From contig CALATT010000089.1 of NCBI GenBank assembly GCA_937891905.1, forward strand, positions 1 through 34,544: 34,544 nt of DNA, in the 5' to 3' direction. Below the pieces are notes generated by a model that was not told the DNA's origin, made no database searches, and worked only from the letters and a program-made list of their open reading frames with translations. The position numbers and the translations under genes were made by a program. Of the stretch, positions 7,420-16,000 are shown one piece after another. The stretch is from an uncultured Bacteroidales bacterium. Its GTDB lineage: Bacteria; Bacteroidota; Bacteroidia; Bacteroidales; Paludibacteraceae. Each line of letters starts with the position of its first letter. Positions within the stretch are counted from its first letter, which is position 1.

Positions 7420-8163
7420 GTCTAATATTGCTTGTGTGAGCAATTGATACAACTGCTGTATTTTATCGGAAGGGATATCTGTGTAATTGTTTAATTTTTT
7501 CAGCACTTCTTTGTGATGATTGATCACATTCATATCCAATCTGCTGGCAGGACCTGTTTGTGCTTGCTGTGGCGAGAGGGTATGTATTTTTTGCGCCGTG
7601 CTATCAATAAGGGGCAATAATGCTTGAAAAGGGATTTGCGTATCATGGAGCAAGTCAGCCGCCACACGATACATCAGATTACTAAAATTATTAGCAAAAA
7701 CGCCTGCTATATGCAATCGTTCTCTATCTTTTTGATTAGCCTCATACACGCGGCTTGTTAACACTTGTGCTACGGAATAGATTGACGCCAAATCATCCAT
7801 ACTCTTCCCCTCCACAAAAATGGGTATATTCGCCCAATCATCTATCAAATGCTGCTTACTAAATGATTGAAAACAATATAAAACGCCAGCATGTGGTTTA
7901 TCGGCACCAAATACAGAAATGGGCATAGAACCAGAAGTATGTATATGGAGAGCCTTCGGCGCATTGACATGTGCTATAACAGACTCAAGCGCATTATCTG
8001 CCACAGTATATAGGTAAATCTTACCTTGCCCATCATCTTTGGAAAGAAGTGCCAATTGCTGCATATCGCGTGAGGAGACCAGTTGTGCTTGGATATGCTT
8101 TAATGCAAAAGCATGATGCAGATTCGTTCCCACATTTCCTGCGCCAATAATGATAATCTTCAT
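7393..8163 (-). CDS. NAD(P)-binding Rossmann protein, DUF2520 type
   Basis: The protein (256 aa) starts with a Rossmann motif, MKIIIIGAGNVGTNLHHAF, and continues with the pattern of the Bacteroidota DUF2520 family: HTSGSMPISVF, GVLYCFQSFSK, and an all-helical C-terminal half with AGVFANNFSNLMY and TGPASRLDMNVINHHKEVL. It resembles F420- or NADP-dependent oxidoreductases and 6-phosphogluconate-dehydrogenase-like proteins, but the substrate is unknown. An upstream in-frame ATG at 8262 would add 33 residues lying inside the peptidase gene. I chose 8163 because the glycine-rich loop begins there and the ATG follows the peptidase stop (8168) by 4 bp. It is probably co-transcribed with the peptidase gene. 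Confidence 0.85.
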   Translation of the reverse strand: MKIIIIGAGNVGTNLHHAFALKHIQAQLVSSRDMQQLALLSKDDGQGKIYLYTVADNALESVIAHVNAPKALHIHTSGSMPISVFGADKPHAGVLYCFQSFSKQHLIDDWANIPIFVEGKSMDDLASIYSVAQVLTSRVYEANQKDRERLHIAGVFANNFSNLMYRVAADLLHDTQIPFQALLPLIDSTAQKIHTLSPQQAQTGPASRLDMNVINHHKEVLKKLNNYTDIPSDKIQQLYQLLTQAILDSNNTTHLL

Positions 8164-8167
8164 AGTC

Positions 8168-9541
8168 CTATTCTGCGTATTGCTTATAAAACTCCGTAAC
8201 GGCAATAATACCTTTTTCCCACACTTCAAGGTCCATGGATTCATTTGGAGAATGGATTGCATTTTGCTCTAATCCGAATCCCATCAAGATTGTTTTACAC
8301 CCTAATATTTGTTCGAATGCTGCTATTATAGGAATACTGCCACCTCTTCGCGCAGCCAGCGGGCGTTTTCCAAATGCCAATTCAAATCCTTTTTCTGCCG
8401 CTTTATATGCGGGGATATCTATAGGGCATACATATCCTTGTCCTCCATGCATAGGTGTTATATTCACGCGCACGCCTTCAGGCGCGATCGCGCGCATATA
8501 GTCAATGAACGCGCGTGAGATTTTCTCGTGGTCTTGATTAGCGACGAGTCGGCATGACACTTTTGCGTACGCCTTGCTTGGCAAAACGGTTTTACTACCT
8601 TCGCCTGTATATCCGCCCCATATACCGCATACATCAAATGACGGGCGGCATGAATTGCGCTCAAGGGTGCTATATCCCTCTTCTCCAAAGACATTATCCA
8701 CATCTATGGCAGCATTATATTGCTCTTGAGAGAATGGTATTTGCGCTATCATATCTCTTTCCTCTTGCGGAATAGGCAATACATCGTCGTAGAAATGAGG
8801 AATTGTAATACGCCCCTTTTCATCCACCACTTTGGCTATCATCTCACACAAAGCGTTAATTGGATTTTTGACTGCTCCGCCAAAATGCCCAGAATGCAAA
8901 TCTCTGTTAGGTCCTGTCAGTTCTATCTGCCAGTATGCAAGTCCGCGCAAGCCTGTAGTGATAGAAGGAGTATCCTTGCCTATCATAGATGTATCGCTCA
9001 CAAGGATAATATCCGATTTGAGTAATTCACGATGGTCTGTGATGAATGCCTCAAGCGATGGAGAACCTATTTCTTCTTCTCCCTCGAAGATAAATTTCAC
9101 ATTGCATTTCATCAATCCTTCTGCCACTAAATACTCAAATGCTTTGACTTGAATCATCCCCTGCCCCTTATCATCGTCTGCGCCGCGCGCGTACAAGCGA
9201 CCATCTATGATGGTTGGTTCCCATGGATTAGAGCGCCATAATTCGATTGGCTCTGCGGGCATTACATCGTAATGTGAATAAACGAGCACTGTGGGGCATT
9301 CCATTCCTTGCGCAGCATATGGAGACATATATTCCGCATAGACAAATGGATTACCTTGCGAAGGCATTATCTCTGCTCGCTGGCATCCTGCTTGCAGCAA
9401 TAGATTTCTCCAACACTCGGCACAACGAAGCATATCCTCTTTATGCTCTGCCTGACAACTAACACTTGGAATACGAATGAGCGAAGCCCATTCGGCATAA
9501 AAACGCTCCCGATGAGCAGCAATATAGTCCTGGATATTCAT
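8168..9541 (-). CDS. M20 family metallo-dipeptidase
   Basis: A cytoplasmic zinc dipeptidase of the CNDP/carnosinase-like M20 branch, 457 aa, full length. Metal ligands are visible: His90 in YSHYDVMP, bridging Asp122 in RGADDDKG, catalytic Glu156 and ligand Glu157 in EGEEEIGSP, Asp183 in LVSDTSMIG, and a C-terminal His in NAIHSPNESM. The lid domain with LHSGHFGGAVKNPINAL lies between the two halves of the catalytic domain. There is no signal peptide. It heads a two-gene unit with the DUF2520-like gene and has its own promoter (9561-9591). The specific peptide substrate is unknown. Confidence 0.93.
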   Translation of the reverse strand: MNIQDYIAAHRERFYAEWASLIRIPSVSCQAEHKEDMLRCAECWRNLLLQAGCQRAEIMPSQGNPFVYAEYMSPYAAQGMECPTVLVYSHYDVMPAEPIELWRSNPWEPTIIDGRLYARGADDDKGQGMIQVKAFEYLVAEGLMKCNVKFIFEGEEEIGSPSLEAFITDHRELLKSDIILVSDTSMIGKDTPSITTGLRGLAYWQIELTGPNRDLHSGHFGGAVKNPINALCEMIAKVVDEKGRITIPHFYDDVLPIPQEERDMIAQIPFSQEQYNAAIDVDNVFGEEGYSTLERNSCRPSFDVCGIWGGYTGEGSKTVLPSKAYAKVSCRLVANQDHEKISRAFIDYMRAIAPEGVRVNITPMHGGQGYVCPIDIPAYKAAEKGFELAFGKRPLAARRGGSIPIIAAFEQILGCKTILMGFGLEQNAIHSPNESMDLEVWEKGIIAVTEFYKQYAE

Positions 9542-9560
9542 AAGTATTGATTTTATGGCG

Positions 9561-9591
9561 CAAAGTTACACTTTTTTTTGCATATATCAAA
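9561..9591 (-). promoter_or_regulatory. promoter of the M20 peptidase gene
   Basis: On the - strand TTTG (9591-9588) is followed after 19 bp by TAACTTTG (9568-9561), 20 bp before the start codon. It overlaps the divergent promoter of the first GH13 gene almost completely, so the two may compete for polymerase. Confidence 0.75.
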
Positions 9592-9608
9592 ATTTTGTTG
9601 TAATTTTG
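9577..9608 (+). promoter_or_regulatory. promoter of the GH13 pair
   Basis: TTTG (9577-9580) is followed after exactly 20 bp by TAATTTTG (9601-9608), 21 bp before the start codon. Directly after TTTG comes CATATATCAA, the extended element shared with other promoters in this window. Confidence 0.85.
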
Positions 9609-9629
9609 CACGCAAATTAAGTATTCACC

Positions 9630-11714
9630 ATGAAAAAAATTGTTCTTTATCTTTCCCTCGCTATCATGATGGCGAGTTGTCAGCAAACCAACACGAGCAC
9701 AGCCAGCACTTTGGCCACCTCAGATCCTATCATGCCTATCCGCATGTTTAGCGACACCACCCATGTGGTGCTCACAGACTATCTGCCTATTTTATACGCA
9801 GATACAACGCTATGGAATGGCATGCAATGGACCACAAGCGAGCAATTAGATTGCGCTAATATTATAGGCACACTCCCTATAGTGCGCGAGATGGATTTGG
9901 TTAATCATAATCGCTCTATCCATTCTATTCGTTTCCAAGATGCAAAAGGTAGTTTTGCTATCACCGTATTGCCCAATAAGCCTGTTCGTCAAAACTTGAT
10001 TACCAAAGCATACGAAAATGGCGTATTGTGCGTTGCTTTTATTGACAGCGTAGCCAATCCTACATTAGAGGCATATGTGCAAAATATCGCCATTGAGCAC
10101 GATCTATGGCAGCAAGAGGAAGATGGCACATGGACATTGCGCCTTGCCGATTCAAAGGCTATCAAAGCATGTACTGGCAGAGCATATCTGCGCATTTATG
10201 CAGAGGATGAGAATTATTTATACAATGACTTGCTCTTGCCTTTGCAGGATGGTCAGGTAGTGACAGATGTGGCGTTATTAAATCGCTCAGATGACCATGC
10301 ACAGATATTATATTCACTGATGATTGACCGCTTCCACAATGGTAATACAGCCAATGACTGGAAGATGAATTCGCCAGAAGTATTGGATATTGTGGATTAT
10401 CAAGGAGGCGATATTAAAGGTATTCAGCAAAAGATAGAAGAGGGATTCTTTGAGGATTTAGGCATCAATACGATTTGGATTTCTCCTATCACGCAAAATC
10501 CATGGGATGCATGGGGACTGAATAAATTTGCCAATGGCAATAAATATGATAATACCAAAGCATATACTAAATTCTCTGGTTATCATGGTTATTGGCCTAT
10601 CTACACCACCGAAGTGGAGCAGCGCTTTACCACAGAGCAAGAGTTGCACGCCATGTTAGATACCGCCCACGCACACGGACTGAATGTTATTTTGGACTAT
10701 GTAGCCAATCACATGCACATCAACTCTCCTACCCTGCAGGCACATCCTGACTGGCACACTGACTCTATTCTGCCTGATGGTCGCCGCAATTTTGAGTTAT
10801 GGGATGAAGCGCGTTTAACAACTTGGTTTGATGTGCATATTCCTACTTTGGATTTGGAGCGTCCTGAAGTGTGTTCACCAATGACAGACTCGGCTTTAGT
10901 ATGGTTGGAGAAGTTTGATTTTGATGGTTTCCGCCACGATGCTTGCAAGCATATTCCTTTGAACTACTGGCGTGAATTGACACAAAAAATGAAACTACGC
11001 TTCCCTAACCGACACATATGGATGATTGGAGAGACTTATGGCAATCCTGAATTGATTGGCAGTTATGTGAAGAGCGGTATGCTCAACGCACAATTTGACT
11101 TCAATATATACCATACAGCGATTGATGTATTGGGCAAACCAAACCAATCACTCGCCACAATGAATAAGACTATTCTTGAGTCATTAGCCGCTTATGGTTC
11201 ACACCACACCATGGGTAATATATCTGGTAATCACGATAAATGCCGTTTCATCTCGTTGGCTGGTGGTGCTGTGCGTTGGGATGAGAATGATAAAGCAGCT
11301 GGATGGGAGAGACACATAGGCGTTACCGCAGACGGAGACAAAGAGAAAGAAGCACACGCATATAGAATGGCCATGTTGCTCGAGATGATTAATTTCACCA
11401 TTCCAGGTGTTCCTTGTGTATACCAAGGCGATGAATATGGTGAATCAGGCGCTAACGACCCTGATAACAGACACATGATGAAATTTGATGGTCTCAACCC
11501 AGAGCAACAGGTATTCCTAAGCAAAGTAAAACAACTCGCACAACTGCGCCGTACTAACATGGCACTTATTTATGGTGAGTACATCCCTATTGAGGTTACC
11601 GACAACACGCTGCATTTCCAACGCGTTTATTTAGGCAATACAGCAGATGTAATTATTGCTTTAGATGGCGAGAGTAGCATCACAATAAATGGAGAAAAGA
11701 AATTTATATTTTAA
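9630..11714 (+). CDS. GH13 alpha-amylase family lipoprotein (long form)
   Basis: An envelope-anchored glycoside hydrolase acting on alpha-1,4 glucans such as starch or maltodextrins. A lipoprotein signal ends at Cys17 (MMASC). Residues 30-215 form a beta-rich N-terminal domain of a type seen in neopullulanases and cyclomaltodextrinases. The catalytic barrel spans about 225-620: DYVANH (356-361), nucleophile Asp437 in FRHDACKH, acid/base Glu468 in MIGETYG, and His535-Asp536 in SGNHDK. A short C-terminal beta domain closes the 694-aa chain. The second GH13 gene follows 21 bp later, so the two form an operon ended by the terminator at 13105. No SusC/SusD pair is in the window. Exact bond specificity cannot be read from the sequence. 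Confidence 0.9.
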   Translation: MKKIVLYLSLAIMMASCQQTNTSTASTLATSDPIMPIRMFSDTTHVVLTDYLPILYADTTLWNGMQWTTSEQLDCANIIGTLPIVREMDLVNHNRSIHSIRFQDAKGSFAITVLPNKPVRQNLITKAYENGVLCVAFIDSVANPTLEAYVQNIAIEHDLWQQEEDGTWTLRLADSKAIKACTGRAYLRIYAEDENYLYNDLLLPLQDGQVVTDVALLNRSDDHAQILYSLMIDRFHNGNTANDWKMNSPEVLDIVDYQGGDIKGIQQKIEEGFFEDLGINTIWISPITQNPWDAWGLNKFANGNKYDNTKAYTKFSGYHGYWPIYTTEVEQRFTTEQELHAMLDTAHAHGLNVILDYVANHMHINSPTLQAHPDWHTDSILPDGRRNFELWDEARLTTWFDVHIPTLDLERPEVCSPMTDSALVWLEKFDFDGFRHDACKHIPLNYWRELTQKMKLRFPNRHIWMIGETYGNPELIGSYVKSGMLNAQFDFNIYHTAIDVLGKPNQSLATMNKTILESLAAYGSHHTMGNISGNHDKCRFISLAGGAVRWDENDKAAGWERHIGVTADGDKEKEAHAYRMAMLLEMINFTIPGVPCVYQGDEYGESGANDPDNRHMMKFDGLNPEQQVFLSKVKQLAQLRRTNMALIYGEYIPIEVTDNTLHFQRVYLGNTADVIIALDGESSITINGEKKFIF

Positions 11715-11735
11715 TCGTAACAATATTTTTTACAC

Positions 11736-13076
11736 ATGAAAAAAACAATCCTTTTTGCTCTTGCTATTGTAGCATTTGCATCTTGCTCACAGGAAATAAC
11801 CACTCATCCTAAATGGGCATATGAATCAACTATTTACGAACTTAATACGCGTCAATTAACTCCAGAAGGCACTTTTGCTGCAGCTGAAGCAGTGCTTCCT
11901 ACATTGCGTGAGAATGGCATTGATATTCTTTGGATTATGCCATGCCAACCTATTGGTAAACTTACTCGCAAAGGAACTTTAGGTAGTTACTACTCTATTA
12001 TTGACTACTGCCAGATGAACCCTGAATTCGGTACGCGTGAGGATTTTGAGCATTTCCTACAAACGGCTCATGATTTGGGCTTTAAGGTTATCTTGGATTG
12101 GGTAGCCAATCACACGGCTCCTGATAGCGAATGGACCAAGAATGAAGGTTGGCACTACCGCGATAGCCTTGGTAATTTGATGGTACAATACGATTGGACA
12201 GATATCTCTAAACTGGACTATCACAACCAAGATATGCGTAATGAGATGCTACGCTGCATGCGTTGGTGGATGGATTCAATTGGTATCGATGGTTTCCGCT
12301 GCGATGTAGCAGGAGAAGTACCAACCGACTTCTGGAATTGGGCTATGGCTGATATCCGTAAGGACCACCCAGACATGTTCACTTTGGCCGAAGATGAAGA
12401 CAAGGCGCAAGAGTTAACAGAAACAGCATTCGACATGTACTACGGATGGACATTGCATCACTTGATGAACGGTGTGGCTCAGGGCAAGAACAGTGTAGAG
12501 GATTTGTGGGCTTATTTTGCAAAAGCAGATTCTACTATTCGTCCAAATGCTATTCGTATGAACTTTATCACCAATCATGACGAAAATTCATGGAATGGTA
12601 CTGAGTTTGAGCGCATGGGCAATTCTGTGCCATTATGGTCAGCATTCTGCTATGTAGTGCCTGGTATGCCAATGATTTACACCGGTCAATTGAGTGGTAA
12701 CCACCATCGTTTGGGGTTCTTTGAGAAAGATCTGATTGATACCAATCCAGAATATGCGCAAGCAGATTTATACAAGCAGCTCAATCAACTGCGTGCAGAC
12801 AATAAGGCATTACACAGCCCTGAACAAGGTGCTCCTATGATGCGCATTGCGGCTGATAATGAACATATATTCGCTTGTGTACGCCATGCAGAAGGCAAAT
12901 GGTGTGACAATACTGTCATCGCTGTAATGAACATGTCGGGTGAAGAACAAACCGTAACGCTTGACCTCACAGGTTATGAAGGTAAATACGATTGCATCTG
13001 TGGCAAAAAAATAACATTGGAAGCAACACAAACCTTCCAACTCAAACCTTGGGAATACAAGATATTTACCAAGTAA
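11736..13076 (+). CDS. GH13 alpha-amylase family lipoprotein (short form)
   Basis: The second alpha-glucan hydrolase of the pair, 446 aa, with a lipoprotein signal ending at Cys17 (FASC). It lacks the N-terminal beta domain and starts directly with the barrel: YELNTRQLTPEGTF, DWVANH (121-126), nucleophile Asp190 in FRCDVAGE, acid/base Glu219 in TLAEDED, and His281-Asp282 in ITNHDENSW. A C-terminal beta domain runs from about 370 to 446. The two GH13 proteins are only distantly alike, so this is probably division of labour and not a recent duplication. The acid/base Glu sits in an acidic run (AEDED) where many relatives have a hydrophobic residue next to it. Substrate is inferred from the family. 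Confidence 0.9.
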   Translation: MKKTILFALAIVAFASCSQEITTHPKWAYESTIYELNTRQLTPEGTFAAAEAVLPTLRENGIDILWIMPCQPIGKLTRKGTLGSYYSIIDYCQMNPEFGTREDFEHFLQTAHDLGFKVILDWVANHTAPDSEWTKNEGWHYRDSLGNLMVQYDWTDISKLDYHNQDMRNEMLRCMRWWMDSIGIDGFRCDVAGEVPTDFWNWAMADIRKDHPDMFTLAEDEDKAQELTETAFDMYYGWTLHHLMNGVAQGKNSVEDLWAYFAKADSTIRPNAIRMNFITNHDENSWNGTEFERMGNSVPLWSAFCYVVPGMPMIYTGQLSGNHHRLGFFEKDLIDTNPEYAQADLYKQLNQLRADNKALHSPEQGAPMMRIAADNEHIFACVRHAEGKWCDNTVIAVMNMSGEEQTVTLDLTGYEGKYDCICGKKITLEATQTFQLKPWEYKIFTK

Positions 13077-13104
13077 TCCTAGACATTAAAGCCTACTTTA
13101 TACA

Positions 13105-13139
13105 ATAAAACCTCCCTCGTCATTCGGGGGAGGTTTTAT
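13105..13139. terminator. bidirectional terminator between the GH13 pair and fabG
   Basis: A perfect 12-bp stem, ATAAAACCTCCC (13105-13116) with GGGAGGTTTTAT (13128-13139), encloses an 11-nt loop. A-rich and T-rich flanks make it usable from both sides, which suits the convergent GH13 and fabG operons. Confidence 0.88.
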
Positions 13140-13160
13140 TTATCTATTTGCTTTACAACT

Positions 13161-13901
13161 TTAGTTCATAGCACCATTTACTTGTATCACTTGTCCACTA
13201 ACATAAGAACTGAGGTCTGAAGCAAGGAAGAGCGCCACTTTTGCCACTTCTTCTGTTGTCCCTCCTCTTTTCATTGGGATGAGCGATACAAACTGCTTGA
13301 GCGTCTCTTCGCTAAGTGCCGCAGTCATCTCTGTCATTATGAATCCTGGTGCGATTGCGTTGGCGCGTATTCCTCGCGCACCCAACTCTTTTGCTACCGA
13401 TTTGGTAAATGCGATAATGCCTGCTTTGCTCGCCGCATAGTTAGCTTGCCCCGCATTACCATTCAATCCTACTATTGAACTGAGTGAGATGATAGAACCG
13501 CTCCGTTGGCGAAGCATGATTGGTGTTACAGCATGGGTGAAATTGAATACTGATTTGAGGTTCACTTGCATCACATCATCCCATTGCTTTTCCGTCATAC
13601 GCATTAATAATGTATCGCGTGTGATACCTGCATTATTGACTAATATATCTATTTTTCCAAAGTCTGCCATCACTTGCTCCACCACCTGATGGGATGCCTC
13701 ATAATCAGCTGCATTACTTGCATATGCGCGTGCTTGCACACCGTACGACTGAAGTTCTGCAAGTGTTTGGCGTGCCTCGTCATTAATCTCTATATCGGTA
13801 AAGGCCACATTACATCCTTCTTTCGCAAAAGTGATAGCAATCTGCTTACCAATACCACGCGCTGCACCTGTGATGAGGGCTGTCTTAGATTCTAATAGCA
13901 T
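13161..13901 (-). CDS. fabG: 3-oxoacyl-[ACP] reductase, short-chain dehydrogenase
   Basis: This enzyme reduces 3-oxoacyl-ACP with NADPH in the fatty-acid elongation cycle. The 246-aa chain has the classical SDR marks: TGAARGIG (11-18) for the cofactor, NNAG (89-92), Asn114, and catalytic Ser142, Tyr155 and Lys159 in SSIVGLNGNAGQANYAASK. The GNAGQANYAASKAG stretch and the C-terminal VSGQVIQVNGAMN favour FabG over other SDRs. It is the last gene of the seven-gene run, 12 bp behind lptC, and is followed by a bidirectional terminator. Its place next to an acyl-CoA ligase and lptC fits a role in supplying acyl chains for envelope lipids. A different SDR substrate is possible. Confidence 0.88.
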   Translation of the reverse strand: MLLESKTALITGAARGIGKQIAITFAKEGCNVAFTDIEINDEARQTLAELQSYGVQARAYASNAADYEASHQVVEQVMADFGKIDILVNNAGITRDTLLMRMTEKQWDDVMQVNLKSVFNFTHAVTPIMLRQRSGSIISLSSIVGLNGNAGQANYAASKAGIIAFTKSVAKELGARGIRANAIAPGFIMTEMTAALSEETLKQFVSLIPMKRGGTTEEVAKVALFLASDLSSYVSGQVIQVNGAMN

Positions 13902-13913
13902 AATGATAGTTAT

Positions 13914-14519
13914 TTAGTCTTTTATAGGGAATACACCTGTTGGGTGTAAGATTGTGTATTTAGACATTTGTTCATTGGACTCAAATCCAATTCCTTCTAT
14001 AATACTCGTTTCCTTAGTAATTCGAATAGCAGAGTCAGAATAGACGCGATGGGTCTTTTGATTCCAATTCAATTCAGGAGTATCAAACTGTTCTCCTTTA
14101 TGATTAAGTGCATGCACATTACCGCGGATAATCCATATTTGCATTTGCTCATTATAATAGGCATAATCAGCTTTTAATGAGGCTTGTATTTGTAGATTCT
14201 CGTCGAACTGTTCCAAGTATATTCCTTTAGGAAACTCTTGAAAAGGTGGTTCATGCTTATCATATACGAGCCACAATGGTGATTCAATACGATAACGAGT
14301 AATTCCAGAGTCCGAGATAAGTGTATTAACATCCGTTGTGGTTAATACAGGTATTAAATTCCTACTCTGCTCTTCATCACTCTGCTCCATAATAGGACCG
14401 CTGCTGCATGCAGAGAAAACCATAGCGAGCACCAATAGGATACCCGCTATGGAGATACATATTCTATGTACGAATTGAGAATTCAAAATTAACGAATTGC
14501 TGTGCTCTCGCCAATCCAT
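13914..14519 (-). CDS. lptC: LPS export protein LptC-like
   Basis: A 201-aa protein anchored in the inner membrane or by lipid, with its main domain in the periplasm, where LptC hands lipopolysaccharide from LptBFG to LptA. The hydrophobic segment HRICISIAGILLVLAMVF is followed by SAC at a possible lipobox. The rest is a beta-jellyroll pattern: RYRIESPLWLVYD, GIYLEQFDENLQIQASLKADYAYY, WIIRGNVHALNHKGEQFDTPELNWN and RVYSDSAIRI. These are the strand repeats typical of the LptC/OstA family. It overlaps the TPR gene by 31 bp; an in-frame TTG at 14486 just past that gene's stop is an alternative start. Function follows from family and context, since Bacteroidota usually keep lptC behind this TPR gene. 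Confidence 0.83.
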   Translation of the reverse strand: MDWREHSNSLILNSQFVHRICISIAGILLVLAMVFSACSSGPIMEQSDEEQSRNLIPVLTTTDVNTLISDSGITRYRIESPLWLVYDKHEPPFQEFPKGIYLEQFDENLQIQASLKADYAYYNEQMQIWIIRGNVHALNHKGEQFDTPELNWNQKTHRVYSDSAIRITKETSIIEGIGFESNEQMSKYTILHPTGVFPIKD

Positions 14520-15925
14520 CCACCTACATAGAAACTACTACCGCTGAATTCGTTTGGCAAATCAAAACGCTCCTCCTTAGTAGGATAATACTTGCTATAC
14601 GATGCAATATACTCGTTAGCCGTTGCCTCTACAGTAGGATCTACTTGTTTTGCCTTCACAAATTTATCTACTGCTACCCAATAAACGCTCTTATTCAAGA
14701 TAGCACCTTTTGCATCATTGCCATAAGGACGAGAAGAAGCATATGCCATACCTATGATGATGTAGCAACGACCTTGTCCCTCTGTCTTACCCAACTCACT
14801 CAGAGTAGCTATTGAAGCCAATGCGTACTTGCGTGCGGATGGATAATCTTTGGTATTTGCGAAGCAATATACAGCCACATTATATTGGTAATCAGCCACA
14901 TCTTCCATTGAACCCTCTGCTTTTGCCAACTCAATTGCTTGATTATAGTATGCAATAGCCGTTTCATAATCGCCTTTCTTTGCAGACATGGATGCACATC
15001 CTGCTGCAGACTCTTGTGTGGGCTGCAATTTATGTGCTGCTTCGCATGCTGCGAAATATACCTCTGACTCAGTGCAGCGAACGCGCTTGTATAATTTGGC
15101 TATCTTTTGCAGCATATCTAAATTGCTGATATTAGCACTTACAGCTGCTGCATATATCTCATCTAATTTAGAGCAATCTGCTGCGCCTGAGATAGCGAAT
15201 ATATTATCCACATAGTCTTTCTGCTTTGCAGCTACAGCAGCGTTCTTATTAGCAGGATTAGAAGCCTGAGTTGCCAAGTGATTGCTTGCCATCTCATAAT
15301 CAGAGATAAACTGCTCTGCATTTCCATTCTGCTTGTATAAGTCATACGATACATCTACTAATTTAACGAGTGTCATTATTTTGCTCTGCGCACCCATACC
15401 TGCTACTGATTTCTGCAAGCAGTCATGCGCCTCTGCTAATTTAGTATTGCCATAGAAATCCAAATAAGCCATACCCTTTTCGCCTAAGATATATGCTGTA
15501 GGATACTTTGGATCATTACCGAAGAAGCGGATGCGCTTATCTTGCATTTCAACGGCCAATTTAGCCAAGCGCTCTTTCTCAGCCTCGTCCGTAGTGGCTT
15601 TATACAAAGCCTCTACAATCTTTGCACCATCTGTATAGATGATTTTATTTGCATTAGGGCATGTAGAATAAACACTCCACCATGGTTCATATGCATCTGC
15701 ATATTGTTTGTTTTTAACAGACTCATGGAATAGTGACACATTGATAACGCACTCCTCGGTGATGGTGGGTTCGGGTTCTTCCAACACAGGTGTTTGCACT
15801 ACCTTTTTCTCTGCCATTTTTTCTGTAACCATCTGTTGTTTCAGATCTTTCTTCACTTTCTTAGCACTACCTACCATAGGGATAAGTACCACAAGAACAA
15901 ATGTCAATACTTGTTTTAGATTCAT
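14489..15925 (-). CDS. periplasmic tetratricopeptide-repeat protein
   Basis: An exported 478-aa protein with a Sec signal peptide (MNLKQVLTFVLVVLIPMVGSA) and a Lys/Glu-rich linker, then mostly helices. A clear TPR is at about 320-350 (KKGDYETAIAYYNQAIELAKAE), with weaker repeats before and after it. It has several Cys residues, which may form disulphides outside the cytoplasm. Its place between the beta-barrel gene and lptC is the usual one in Bacteroidales, which suggests a scaffold for outer-membrane or LPS assembly; that is inference. It overlaps lptC by 31 bp, so translation of the two may be coupled. Confidence 0.83.
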   Translation of the reverse strand: MNLKQVLTFVLVVLIPMVGSAKKVKKDLKQQMVTEKMAEKKVVQTPVLEEPEPTITEECVINVSLFHESVKNKQYADAYEPWWSVYSTCPNANKIIYTDGAKIVEALYKATTDEAEKERLAKLAVEMQDKRIRFFGNDPKYPTAYILGEKGMAYLDFYGNTKLAEAHDCLQKSVAGMGAQSKIMTLVKLVDVSYDLYKQNGNAEQFISDYEMASNHLATQASNPANKNAAVAAKQKDYVDNIFAISGAADCSKLDEIYAAAVSANISNLDMLQKIAKLYKRVRCTESEVYFAACEAAHKLQPTQESAAGCASMSAKKGDYETAIAYYNQAIELAKAEGSMEDVADYQYNVAVYCFANTKDYPSARKYALASIATLSELGKTEGQGRCYIIIGMAYASSRPYGNDAKGAILNKSVYWVAVDKFVKAKQVDPTVEATANEYIASYSKYYPTKEERFDLPNEFSGSSFYVGGWIGESTAIR

Positions 15926-16000
15926 AATTATTTGAATATTTTGATAATTAATTATATGTTAAAGCGATTTTTCTATCACATGACAACAACCATGCCAAAG

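Noticed and set aside
8164..8262. Longer N-terminus for the DUF2520-like protein
   Set aside because: The 33 added residues lie entirely in the end of the peptidase gene and precede the Rossmann motif that normally begins the protein.
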